Below are positions 1 to 12,800 of a stretch of DNA of 64,000 nt, piece after piece; position 1 is the stretch's first letter, and every line of letters starts with the position of its first letter. The position numbers were made by a program, and so were the translations under genes. The stretch is from contig JAOTOL010001476.1 of assembly GCA_034440575.1 (NCBI GenBank), positions 275,501-339,500 on the forward strand, written 5' to 3'. Below the pieces are notes generated by a model, which saw only the letters and a program-made list of their open reading frames with translations, did no database searches and was not told the DNA's origin. Source of the DNA: Imbricaverruca yamaguchii. Taxonomy: Eukaryota > Arthropoda > Thecostraca > Neoverrucidae.

Positions 1-703
1 CGAAGAAAAACGAGATATATATTATAGTCCCTGATGACATCATGACGTGTAATGAATTCAAAATCAATCGCCAAATTATTGTGGAAGTAATATCACCTAG
101 AACTCCGAGGTATGTTGGGTCACTTCGCCTGACCTGGTGACCTGACTTGATGCGACCCAGGGTCATAAATTTATGATGATATACGGAAAAGACCAATGAG
201 CAGCCATACGAGGTTTTGCCTTGCTAACCCGATTAGTATGGCAGCAAATTAAGAACAACCACAGAGGCTTCTTCCCTCTTCCCCTGGACGTGCGCGTGTT
301 GAGGTACTGACATCATTGCTCTAGGTGATTGTAAAATCTGGCTCAGCATATACGACCTAAAGCTAGATGTTCATAGGCAGTGAAAAGGAGGGGCACTTTC
401 TAATTTGGGCCGACCTGTTTGTCCCCAAAACATCATTTTCAACGATGGTAGATCTGAAAACCGTACATTGAAAATACAGTGGCTGAAATCCAATTATTTT
501 TTAAGGGGAAGGTGACGGACTACCCTTGCGGCTGAAGTTTCTCATTACTTCACCCCACACATTGTACACAACTAGCTAACGCTTGGTGTAACATCAGATG
601 AGGAATAGCTCAGCTAACGTACTTACATAGGTCGCTAACCTTATTAAGGTGGATCGAGTTCATTGACTCAACTGAACTTAACCCCTGATGACGTTGGTTA
701 ATT

Positions 704-783
<80 letters not shown>

Positions 784-1110
784 CAGCTATGGCCTACACA
801 TCGATAGTGGGCTGAAGTTAATTACAGTTTCGTATATTAAACAGCAATAAATACACAACTCCGAGGATACTATGCGTGGCAAATGGCCTCCAAAGCGGCT
901 TCCTGTGAACCGAAGAACTACCGAGATGTGGACACAACTGAAATGAATTTCTTAGCCGCAAAATCCCACAGTTGTTTGTGAACGAGAGACGTCCTGGACT
1001 TCGAGCCCGGCGCACATGTGAAGCCGCTAAGACAAACTGGCATTGCGGACCGTCGGGAGTGTGACGTCAGAAGATAGTGTGACGTCAGAAGGCAAGACAC
1101 TACCAGATCC
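1..1110. other. Intergenic, no gene seen
   Basis: Mixed-composition unique sequence apart from the TA microsatellite. No exon with splice sites was found on either strand. Confidence 0.6.
709..780. repeat. (TA)n microsatellite
   Basis: About 35 uninterrupted TA dinucleotides. Confidence 0.97.
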
Positions 1111-1124
1111 TCCGATGTCTGCCC

Positions 1125-2277
1125 CCCTGCCATTAGTCCTCCGTTGCGTGCCCGCCTGTCATTGGTCCTCCGGTGCTTTCTCGCCTGCCATTGGTCCTCC
1201 GTTGCCTGCCCGCCTGCCATTGGTCCTCCGTTGCCTGACCGCCTGCCATTGGTCCTCCGTTGCCTGCCCGCCTGCCATTGGTCCTCCGTTGTTTTCCCGC
1301 CTGCCATTCGTCCTCCGTTGCCTGCCCGCCTGCCATTGGTCCTCCGTTGCCTGCCCGCCCGCCATTGGTCCTCCGTTGTGTGCTCGCCTGCCATTGGTCC
1401 TCCGTTGCGTGCTCGCCTGCCATTGGTCCTCTGTTGCCTTCACGCCCGCCATTGGTCCTCCGTTGCCTTCCCGCCTGCCATTGGTCCTCCGTTGCCTGCC
1501 CACCTGCCATTGGTCCTCCGTTGCCTGCCCGCCTGCCATTGGTCCTCCGTTGCCTGCCCACCTGTCATTGGTCCTCCGTTGCCTGCCCGCCTGCCATTGG
1601 TCCTCCGTTGCCTGCCCGCCTGCCATTGGTCCTCCGTTGCCTGCCCGCCCGCCATTGGTCCTCCGTTGCGTGATCACCTGCCATTGGTCCTCCGTTGCCT
1701 TCACGCCCGCCATTGGTCCTCCGTTGCCTGCCCGCCTGCCATTGGTCCTCCGTTGCGTGCTCGCCTGCCATTGGTCCTCTGTTGCCTTCACGCCCGCCAT
1801 TGGTCCTCCGTTGCCTTCCCGCCTGCCATTGGTCCTCCGTTGCCTGCCCACCTGCCATTGGTCCTCCGTTGCCTGCCCACCTGCCATTGGTCCTCCGTTG
1901 CCTGCCCACCTGCCATTGGTCCTCCGTTGCCTGCCCGCCTGCCATTGGTCCTCCGTTGCCTGCCCGCCCGCCATTGGTCCTCCGTTGCGTGCTCACCTGC
2001 CATTGGTCCTCCGTTGCCTTCACGCCCGCCATTGGTCCTCCGTTGCCTGCCCGCCTGCCATTGGTCCTGCGTTGCTTGCCCGCCTGCCATTGGTCCTCCG
2101 TTGCGTGCTCGCCTGCCATTGGTCCTCCGTTGCCTGCCCGCCTGCCATTGGTCCTCCGTTGCTTACCCGCCTGCCATTGGTCCTCCGTTGCCTGCTCGCC
2201 TGCCATTGGTCCTCCGTTGCTTGCCCGCCTGCCATTGGTCCTCCGTTGCCTGCCCGCCTGCCATTGGTCCTCCGTTG
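1125..2277. repeat. 29-bp minisatellite with a CCAAT core in every unit
   Basis: About 40 tandem copies of a 29-bp unit reading CCATTGGTCCTCCGTTGCCT plus GCCCGCCTG. Each carries ATTGG, the reverse of the CCAAT box. Long open frames on both strands result from the periodicity and are not genes. Confidence 0.96.
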
Positions 2278-2279
2278 GC

Positions 2280-3958
2280 TGTATGTGGATACGGGTTGCG
2301 CAGCCTTTCTAAAAATTTCAGTATGGGTTTGGCACGTCGTACATACAAAGGCTGAAGAACCGGCCGGAACAGAGAGACGATCACTGGATGTATCCAGCGT
2401 GGCAGGGATGTGTGCCCACCTGCTGGCTGCGTAGGCCTGTTGCACGCTCTTGCGAGTAGGTCCCGGCAGGGCATCGATTGACAAAGTTTACCCTCGCCGC
2501 ACAGGAGGCTGTCGAGAGGCCTCTCGCCCTCAGAGTTTCTCGGAGTAGCTCTCGGATGAGTAGACGCAAAGGCACGAAACTTGCAACAGCTTCCTATATA
2601 TACCCGCTTTGCACGTCTCGTGCAAATTTCAGGTCAAGGTCATCAAAATTGTTCTGGGATGGGTCAAGGAGAGTAGTGTTCTAAAATGTTAATAGTACTG
2701 CCATTCGGAGTAGTGGAGACACATCAGCAAGCTTCCTGTTATTTCATCTTATTATTAGATATTCCTATTACTTCATGAATACAAACAACTTGCAATCTCG
2801 AAATTTTGGATATGGTCAAGGCTACTGATCTTAGGTCAGGTCAATTTCGGCAGGGTACGCAAGAAGAGGCTGCATGTGTGCATATTGTCACATCTGGCGA
2901 AATTACATATTCGAGTTGTTCCTTCAATCGAATAACGCCTTAATATCGACGATGTTAGAGGTGGCGAGAGGACTGAAACTGTATGCCAATTGAAATGCCA
3001 GCATGATCCTTGTGTCACGACCGGAGAACCCTATAGGGGCGCTGTTGGTGGTGGAAGTATCATATAGGGTGCGCCACCTAACAGCGGTGCACCGCGTGGG
3101 TGGCGCTAGTGTCAGTCAGGCCACTCCTCCACACTACTAATTTCAATCCGCTGCTTCTGATGAGCACCCGATCTGGGGCTCATGGTATACTCGTACGCTT
3201 TGTGCATCTTTGTATTTGTATTTGACGTTGCGGAGCTTTCCATGTTGCAGCGGATATTCTTCTACAGAGTCAGAAAGCAGACCAGCGAGGAAAACACAAA
3301 CACGCACGGTCATGCAAGAAAATTAATTATAACGGCGACACAGCGTTGATGAGCAAAACAGGACTCCAGGGGGCGATGCTTTAGGCAGGAGGCACTTCAG
3401 TGATCTTGTGGAGCACCCACGGGTTATGCCCGTTATCTCATTTATGAGTTAATTGCGCATCAATGGGCTGCGACGGGAGAAGTATCGCTTACTCGCCTCG
3501 GTTCTGGAGCGCGGGACAGTGTACAACCTGTCCTATCGAGTACTCTGGCCTCTGAGGTGGCGATTTTCCAGAAAGACCTTCATGTGTAACTGACTCACGA
3601 TGATTGAGCACCTTATGAGTGAGGCATAATGTAGAAAAGGCTGTCAGCTTCCGTGCAGGCAACCAGCCACCCCAGCAGTGCACCCAGATTAGTTAGAGAC
3701 ATTGGCGGGATTTGTGTTGCCCGAAAATCAACTCTAGCTCCAAAGTTCAAAGTTTGCGGTATCCTGTCGAGGCTCTTCTCGAATCCGTTCCTGTTTTCGT
3801 AATACAGGATCGAGCCTGTGAGAGAGCTAGGGCACTGGCCAGTGCATGTACACTGATGAAAAGTAACGGGGTACTACTTACGGGTACTTCAAATCACGGG
3901 ATGCTAATTGTTAGTGCTAATCAGTACACCGAAGATCACCCAAGTAGATGTCTTACAT
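2280..3958. other. Intergenic, no gene seen
   Basis: Short unrelated ORFs only. A possible 5' extension of the LINE may begin around 3,700, but the frame there is broken. Confidence 0.5.
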
Positions 3959-3959
3959 G

Positions 3960-4350
3960 CTACAAACCTAGGATCCAAACCAAACCAAAAAACCCTGCGT
4001 GATCTTGTGACATTGAGAAGTGATGTCAGCTCTCGATCTACGCGGTCAACACAGTTTTCAGTAGAGCGCCCACGCCTGAAAACTTATTTTGCGCAACGCT
4101 CTTTCATGTACCGTGCTGCAGTTCTTTGGAACAGTCTCCCCGAGGAAGTTAGGGCCGAGAATATGCGACGGGCTTTTAAGTTTAAGCTGAAGGAGGCGCT
4201 GAGAAGAGCTGTACGTGAGAATGTTTGAGTATTGTATGCGTGTGTTTCTTAATGTTTTAGTATCCTCCTGTCCCATCCCTTTTTTATAGCGTTTTTGACA
4301 TTTGATGCCGAGTGTCTCTTGGTACCAATACAAGGAATACAATACAATCC
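3960..4350 (+). mobile_element. Non-LTR retrotransposon (LINE) 3' end
   Basis: An open frame ending at 4228 has the typical end of a LINE reverse-transcriptase ORF: TLRDLVTLRSDVSSRSTRST, then RLKTYFAQRSFMYRAAVLWN, SLPEEVR and FKFKLKEALRR. It is followed by a short 3' UTR and an AATACAATACAAT-type tail at about 4335-4348. The 5' part is missing, as is usual for truncated LINE copies. The clade is not determined. Confidence 0.75.
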
Positions 4351-4354
4351 CGGC

Positions 4355-6836
4355 ACACCGACGATTCAGCAGCTTCACGTGGCTTCCCCAACAGGGCGCT
4401 TCGTCGCGTCTTACCTATACCTCGTATTTACCTCAGAGCATGACTCGTGAATGACCGCGCGCAAAATAACTGGAAGGATGCGCAACTTTCGGCTACTACC
4501 GAAAACCTTGAGCCGAGTTTTACTATCAGTCACTTTGCAGGCATTTGCGCAGAACCACTGACCTCATAGAAGGTGGTGAACTTTTCATAAGCGAGAATCG
4601 TGAGAAATTTCCCACAACCAGAAGCTGGGTGTCAGCCTAAGCCCTATCCAGTAATGGTCGCCAATAGGAATTTGGAGCACTCATGTATTTGATATAACGC
4701 TTTGATTACATTGTTTTATTGACCGACTGCTATCTTTGATAAGATATTACTTTACCTCGTTGAGCAGCTTACCTTTGAACAAGTGACGCAGCACAAAATA
4801 ATTTTCATGGAGAGCACTTATCTCAATATATTACATATACGCTTATAAATAACACAGGCAAAGATAACCAAGCAGGGGTCAATTGGGGTCCTGACCTGAA
4901 CTATGAATGGACCTAGCCATTCCTAGTCCGATATAATCCATATCGAACTTGGAATGCAGACGTGGGTCATTCAAGGAAAATGCTGGAATGTTGTTCTACG
5001 GAAGGGTGCTGTAACAACTGCTGGATACCACTCAAGCTGCTGGTGTGCGCATACAGCAGCTGAGCTGGAGCTCGCAGGTCCTGGTAACCCAGCTACAACG
5101 CTGGTGAAAATTGATTTTCAGAAAAATCGTTTGGACATGCAGTTAGGGAAAAACCAACTTCACAGAAAGCCGCGTTTTCCCGTCAATTTCAGTCGTTCGG
5201 CCTTGGTAGATGAACCATTTAAATCATAAATATTGTACTTGAGACGGCGGATTACGGCAATATGGTATACATCCTCCCATACAAACGTGATTATGAACGA
5301 CCGGGAGAATGTCTGTGCCAACAGGAACAAAATAGAACAGCAGCCTAACAGCAGGGCAGGTCCCATGCCCTTCACATGCCTCGACAGTGGGGTGGCAGGC
5401 CTCCAATAACATGGGACGCCAGATATTGATCCGGGAGTCCAACACCAGCTCGGGCAGCATTGCCCGCTAGTAGCCGACAGCAGCACGAGTGGTCTGGCAG
5501 TCACCAGACAATGAATTGAGACAAAGGATTCGGTTCGGCGTGCTCATAGAGCCGATTAATGGCGGAGCCAGGTCAAGGACAGTGCTCGACCGAAAACAAT
5601 GTGATTAAACAGACGTCTCGGGAGCGCTGGAAATTCACGGTTTTGCGTGGTGGAAGTCCCGAAATTATAATTTCGCCTGGTGCATTTTTGGATGCCAATG
5701 GCTGGGGAGGGGTCCGGTACAGGCACCGCTCCACTTAGATGGTGTTTGAGGCACGAATATGATATTAAGATATCCATCTTTATATACACAAATATCCGCT
5801 GTATTGAAGCACGGTATTGGAAGCGGCATTAGGTCAAAACACTTGCCGTTTATTATTGCATTCCACCCATGCAGGATCATTATCACCAGAGCTCGTGAGC
5901 CACTACTGCACCGCAGTGCATTACGATGATCTACTGCACGCCGTCGAAAGGAGATACTGGACATGAACCGGACGCACTCGACTCGGCCCGCAGGAAAACC
6001 AAACCGACCACCCACCACCAAAGACGCCGTCAAGTGTCCTTTAGTCCTTGTATTCATCACAACAGTTGCCAACAAGAAGCCAAACCGACCAAGTGATTAT
6101 GTCCATCGCATCGCGCCGATCCACCCAAACGGGCTGCGGACCGGCGGCGGGAGGCGTGTGGCCCGGCCAGCGGCCGCACCGCCACTGCCGCCGGCCACCG
6201 CCCGGCCGCCGACCACCAGTAATTTGAAAGACGAACTGCACATTTAGTGTACATCGGCACGGGACGATGGAGGTAGGTTTGACGCGGCCACGTCGTGGCG
6301 GAAGATTTGCACCCGGCGCGCACCGTCCAGACGGACAACAGAGGTGACTACCGGGGAGCTGCGAGGCCGCCAGCACGGGCCCGCCTCATAAATAGTAGAC
6401 GCGTGGGACGCGTACGGCGTACCGTCGCCGCGACGCACGGCACGCCCGTACGCCTGCCACGCGCCCATCCCTGCCACAGGGTTCGCCAACGGAGAATACC
6501 AACAAGCAGTGCAAAACAAAAAACACGCGCTCTCGCACAACATGCCCTGTCATTCTGCCCCATATAAAAAAGTAGGCGTCCCAGTGGGTGCCCAGCCGGT
6601 CACACGATGTGCGGTGACGGGCGGTCGGACGACAGGGTCCGGCACACCGGAAGCTGGAGACGGGCACCGCCCACCGCCTCGCGAGCCGATCTGAAGGCCA
6701 GCGACGGACCGGACCGCAAGGAAGGAAACGTATCAAAAATAGCTCTCGGCGTAGTCTGTTCGTTCTCTGGCGCGGCCCCGGCTCGCCGTCCGGCCCCCCG
6801 TGCACACTCGCGCTCACTAGCCGCTCTCGTGCCCGC
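4355..6836. other. 3' flank of PDI, including a GC-rich stretch
   Basis: 5,950-6,836 is CpG-rich with no coding pattern; it may be PDI 3' UTR plus flank. An AATAAA in minus sense occurs at about 5,848-5,853, but cannot be assigned as the poly(A) signal. Confidence 0.4.
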
Positions 6837-6899
6837 CTACAACTCGTCGTGCTTGCTGTCGTCGTCTTCGTCCTCGCCCTCCTCGTCGTCCTCGGCCTC
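6837..6899 (-). CDS. PDI: PDI exon 7: acidic tail and HDEL stop
   Basis: 63 nt including the TAG stop. The acceptor TCCGTTCAG is followed by an almost purely Asp/Glu tail and SKHDEL. HDEL is a KDEL-type ER retrieval signal, and its phase matches both exon 6 variants. Confidence 0.95.
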   Translation of the reverse strand, partial: EAEDDEEGEDEDDDSKHDEL

Positions 6900-9800
6900 C
6901 TGAACGGACAGCGCGTCGGTCAGTGGTGGCACTACCGCAGCCCCTCGCGCAGTACGACCAACATCAACACACTGTCTAAACAGCAGTTCAAATGTCGACA
7001 GTTTCAACTGTAACACTTGCGCACCTCGGTGTTATACCACCCAGCCGAACTGAATGGTCAACGTCCGCATCCACCAAAGCAAAACGGCAGACGTGCAACC
7101 GAAATACTTCAAGATAGTAACGTTAACGACGCAAATCCGTCCAACTCGCACGTATACCGGCAACACCACCGACTGTCGCAACACAACCAACAGTCGAGGT
7201 GTGCAAGGAAAAGGGGAGCCCAAAATTAAAACTTGTTTTTCACTGGTGCGAGATACCGGCAACACGGCACGGTAGACGTCGAAATTTGCCATTGAATTAG
7301 TGCCATTTAAAATATTTGACGTTTAGAGCCAAATTTGAGCCAATGGACTTATGACTGCACCTGAACATGTCTTGTAAGTTAGAAAGGAGACACGAAGATT
7401 ATAAGTGCGCACAAAAGCGAGTGTTCAAGGAGTGACTGAGTGTTCCGAAAGTGGTATACCCCGCCAAATGTCACGACTAATCTATCACTGCCGGTGCCGC
7501 ACGGGTGGTGCCAGACGGATTCATCTCGTCAGGACAGACTGGCCGCTCCGCCGAGGCATTCGGCGTGTGGAATGCATCAGGATCGGCTGGGGCAGCCAGC
7601 CGGCCGCCGCGCCGTCCCCTGGCCGTCCCTTTATCAGCACCGTTAGCGCGACACGGGGGAGTGTGGGGAGGGAGGGGCGAGGGTGTGGGGGGGCAGGGGA
7701 CACGGCCCGACGGCCAGGTGCGGGCCGTGTCCGCCAGGGAGCTGGCAGAGGGCACACGGTGAGTCGGCGCAAACGCGAGTCGCCGCTGAAGTATTCGGCA
7801 TATCGAACGGAACGGCAGAACAGTGACAGAGTCTGCTTACAGCCAAACCGATAACACTCGGAATCAGGGATAAAATAATGGTTCCTCGTTAGGTGCGAGA
7901 TGTCAAAACGAGCACAGCAGGATGTCAAAATTTCAAATGGAATCAGTGACATTGAAAATGCTTTTGATTCCTCACTCAAATTCGAACTGATCGTGTAGGT
8001 TCCAAGGAGCATGTCGATACTTCTTGGAGAAGGATGTCGATTGAGCGTTCAGAAGGTGGTATATTCACCACATTTCACGAATAATTTATCACTGTTCAGC
8101 ACGCACTAGTAAACAACCAGCCACGACACTATGAAGCATCTCGACGTTATACCAGCTGGATCCAGCACGGAAGGCTCGTCAAGCGGAGCAATGCACATGC
8201 ACAATCGCGCTCGTACATAATCCTGACCAGGCTAATTTCATGATGGTAGTTTCCCCCTCCGTTCGAAAGACGGGCTTAGATTCCCGTATATGGCGCGTCA
8301 TGCCCGCTCCAGCATGCAGAGTACATGTTAGTCATTTGGGCTTTAGGGCGCATCGACCAGGGTTGAGCATTCGCGATGCAGAGTACATGCAGCGGAGCAC
8401 GACTAGAATGGTCCGTGCTAAAGCAGGCGTGCATAATGCAAAGCAGGGGTCAATGCAGACTGCAAAGCTTTGCACTCACCACCTGTCAACCATGCAACAC
8501 TTACCGTGCCGCCACCACCACCACCCGAGCCAGACTTCGCTCCCGATAATGCCCGCTAAGACCAGGACCACATCGTTCTGTCCCAACAATGCCCACCACC
8601 GCCTTAACCACAGACTGTTCTGCCCTAACAATTCCCACCACTTCACCACCGCTCTGTCAAATGCCCAGCCGCCTTATCAGTGGTTGCCCCAACAATGCCC
8701 CCCCTTAAATGCGTTACTATTTGGTGCCTTAAACGCCAGACACAGCACCGCAGGAGGCGACAAGCCGTGTGCCGACAATTTGGCATCCATGTTGCCTTTT
8801 GGAGCCCACAAGACCATGGTACAATTTTCCGACAACTTACCATCCTTGTGGTTGGACTCAGCAGCTCGCGTTAACAAGTAAACGAGCGCATTACACAACG
8901 AGTCGCTTCAAAGCTTGAGGGCTACGGCGCGTGCGGACTTGACCCAATCCATCGCCATGCAGCCCTGCCCGGTACCCATGTGACCTGCCGCAGAGTTAGC
9001 GCGGGCCCACCACCACCTTCCGTCGGACCAGACGCGCCGTCACACCAGACCCCGCACCGCACTCACCTCCTCCATCTTGCCCTCCAGGAACTTAACGAAG
9101 CCGTCCAGCGTGCGCTCACCGTTGTAGTCGACAACCTACAGGCCGCGGCAAGAGAGCACGGTGCTAAGTACAACAGGCAGGCGACTGGCGAGGTGGCCGG
9201 GCGTGCGGGCCGCACACAGACACACGGCCGGCCGGCCGACCGCAGTACCGCCGGCACTGTCCAACACGGTCACACGGCAAGCCGGGCAAACTGGCTGCAC
9301 TACCAGCCGCCGCGCTCTGGCGGCGCTCCCCAAACAGCGCACCACTACCTTGGAATCGGACTCGTCATCAGGCTCGCCCGTCGCCTTGCCAACTTCACCG
9401 CCGGACTCGACAAACTTGGTCAGTTCCTCCAGGGTCCTGTCTCCACCGAACTCTATCTCCTGCGGTGGCAGACGCGTCAGCGGGGCGCGGCTCGGCAGCA
9501 GACCCAGCGACCACCTGTCAGCTGCCGTGCACGGCCGACAAATCCCACCTGCCCTGTCCTGTCCTGGGCACCCTGATACTGTCCTGCCGCGCTATCTTGT
9601 CCCCGTCCTGCACTGCCACGGTACCTCCAGTGTTCCGTTGTCACACCCCGTACCTGTTGCGCCCCCCCACCCCACTCCACTCCACTACATACACACCGTA
9701 CCCACTATCACACTGCACGTGTGCATGGAAGAATGCATATGCATATCTGGTAGCAATATAGCGCTGCAAGTATCGTACGCCAGCTGGTTACAGTTGCATC

Positions 9801-12800
9801 TGATAGTTCAACAGTTTATGAAAATCAAAATCGCAGACCTAGACTACAAATAAAAATACTCATAACTGTGGCAGCCTTCTCCGCCCTCCACTACCCCCTC
9901 TACTTCCCCCCTGTCAGCTGCATCACCTCCCTCCGCCACCGTTCCCAGGCCATCCACCCCGGGCCCCACAAAGCCTCGTGGCAGACCTGACTGCTGCCGT
10001 GCCCGCTGTGCGCCTCCACACAGCCGGCCGCCCCGTCAGCCGCCCGACAGGCGTGACATTTCCACCGGCGCCCCCGGGCCCCGCCACACGTCAGCCGGCC
10101 GTCAGAGGCACACCGGACGGCGACAAACACGACCACCATGTCGCAGCACACCAGGGTGTCTCGCAGAGTCAGAATTTACCGATGTAGACGTGAGGATACA
10201 AATACAAAGAACTTTCTTCAGGGAATTTGTGATCGACAATGAAAATGCACCATATTCAGCTGACACTTTACTTCAAAATTGGTCTAAATTCATTTTCTTA
10301 AACGACTATCCTCAGGATTTGAATGCTATTTCAGAAAGAAATTGCACTTAATGCTTGCCACAACTTCTAAGCACACGAATCTAGACATACTGCACCACAC
10401 AGCCACATTACAAATTCCTGCAGTGGTTAAGCAGCGGGTGGGACCATGGTGAACAATGTTGTGGCCCCAGCAGATATGCTGGGTCCAAGTCATTTATAAC
10501 AAAGACCTGCACTGCGACTGTTGTCCACATCGCAAATGGGAAAAAAAAGTTTTGCTTCATTGGGGAACGGCGAAGCATTGTTTCCTTCAAACTAATTGCA
10601 TACAATATTGCACACCTCACCTCCCGTCAACCGATATATGACAGATTACCTCGAAATGTTACACAAGATGTGCAGGGATTCTTTACATTAGGAGCAAAAC
10701 ATCTGCTTAAACCGAGAAAAACATGACGAATCGTACACTAACTTCGTCGAAGGGTCCGACCGTACCTCGTTCGTCTCCTTCTTCCACAGCTTGATGGTGG
10801 GGAAGCTCTGGACCTTGGTGTGCTCCAGCTCGTTCACGGTGGCGTCCATCTTGGCGATCACAACAGAGTCCGAGTCCTTAAACTTCTCACCCAGCTGGAA
10901 AGGACACACGCCGGTGGTAACGTCGCCACCATCAGCCACAACAGGGCGACTGTGACATGTAATCCTCAACGTGGTCATTAAGTCAGCTGGGGAGAGGACA
11001 GCACAAACCACCGAGCATGCACGCAGGGGAAAAGAGCATGCAACAATCACTTTTTCGTCTATCTAGATATCATCTTTCCGACATTACATGCACATTACTC
11101 ATATCAAGCATATCGTAGTACTGAAATACACGGATTAAAACTGGTTCAATAAATACCTACGATGACACGACCTGCCCACCTTGCTGGTGACGTCACCCAG
11201 GAAGCTTGGCCCAGTCTATGTCCATCACACAGGTCAGCAGACCTTCGCACACCTGCAGTGTCACACCAAGTACACCAATACCGACCACAATATGCATACA
11301 TACTACAGCAGCCACATGCTGAGCATGTTGTCTGCAGCCGGAATGTCGCCGGTCGGTTATCTGGGCTTTAGGACACATCGACCATGCTGATCATATAGCG
11401 GGCTGTTGGTTGGTTATTGGTTTTACGACACATCGACCGGTGAGTCATGTAGCGCCGCCAATCTCCCACGCCGATTGGTCGCGGGCGAAGAGTAGCGACA
11501 GGCGAGACTCGAACCCACAACCTTTCGATTGTGAGACGAGCAACTTACCCCTGGGCTACTCATCCCCTGAGAGGCCACGGATCTCGCCCGGCGACGTACC
11601 TCATCGTAGATGGGCGCCAGCTGCTTGCAGTGGCCGCACCACGGGGCATAGAACTCGACCAGCACGTCCTTGGTCTTGTCGAGCGCCACCTGGTCGAAGT
11701 TGCTGGAGACGAGCACCTTGACGGGCGTCTTGTCCCAGTCCTCGGGCAGGTCCTGACTGAGCAGGTGTGCCTTCAGCTTGTCGGCCAGGAAGTCCTCGAC
11801 GAACGTCTTGATCGTGTCTGTGTCGATCCCGGCGGAGGCCGGCTTGAACTTGGTCATGTCTTCCTCCATGCGGATGATGCGCAGCGCCGGCACTTCTTCC
11901 TTCTTCATGCCGAAGAACTCCATGATGCGTGCATGGTCTGCCTCGTCAGTGTCGATCGACACCACCAGAATCTGACGGGGAAAAATCACATGAAATCACA
12001 CAAGTATATTCCTGAACATTTGTTAGTCAGTTGGGCTGTAGGCCGCTTCGACCGGAAGTCATCATTCGTGCCCCGAACATTTGTGCTCAAGTGCAAAATA
12101 TTCTGGACAGACTGGCACACAAGGAAATTAGTCCTAATGGAGGTGTTGCATTGCAAATAGTGCACAAGTGGTGAGAAAAAAGCATCTGATGGTAAAAAAG
12201 TTCCAATGCAAGATTAAACACAAAATTGTCATTCATGGAACGAACAATATAGTCCGGTACAACAAAATTGCAGTGCACGTAGATAGGTGAGAGGCAGGAA
12301 GGTCTCAACTTCTGCTGCACCAATATCCCACGCAGCCACTGGTCTGAATCAAGACATGAAAGTACCCCCCCAACAGTGCAACGCCATTGAGACCAGATAA
12401 GAGCGAACATCCGGTCATCGGTGCAAAACAATTTGGATAGATCACATTAAAAAAGATAGCACACGATAGCTCCAAAAACACGGCGTAATATCTGCTCACG
12501 TTGCCCCGCTGTTCCTTGGCCACAGCCTTGGCAGCTGCCACGTGGTTCTCAAAGTCCTCGGACTTCTTGCTGAGGAACATGAGCAGGTGCGACTTGATCT
12601 GGCCGCCGAAGATCTTCTGCGCCGTCTCCTGGTTGAACTCCACCACCAGCGGCAGCGAGAACTTCGAAACGAACGCCTTGAGGTTGTCCGCGTCCACCTT
12701 GCCCTCCAGCTCATGCCGCTTCTCGTCGAACTGAAGATCAGAATGGGTATTACAAGCAGCGCATCCAGGTGCTGCTGGGGATGGCCACATGCATGCATAT

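Noticed and set aside
1043..2434. 463-codon and overlapping frames on both strands
   Set aside because: 29-bp minisatellite open in all frames.
5160..5504. Overlapping minus-strand frames with Cys-rich or hydrophobic peptides
   Set aside because: No start context, splice signals or recognisable domain; two frames are equally open.
6555..6570. TATA-like CATATAAAAAAG as a plus-strand promoter
   Set aside because: No downstream plus-strand gene; lies in the 3' flank of PDI.
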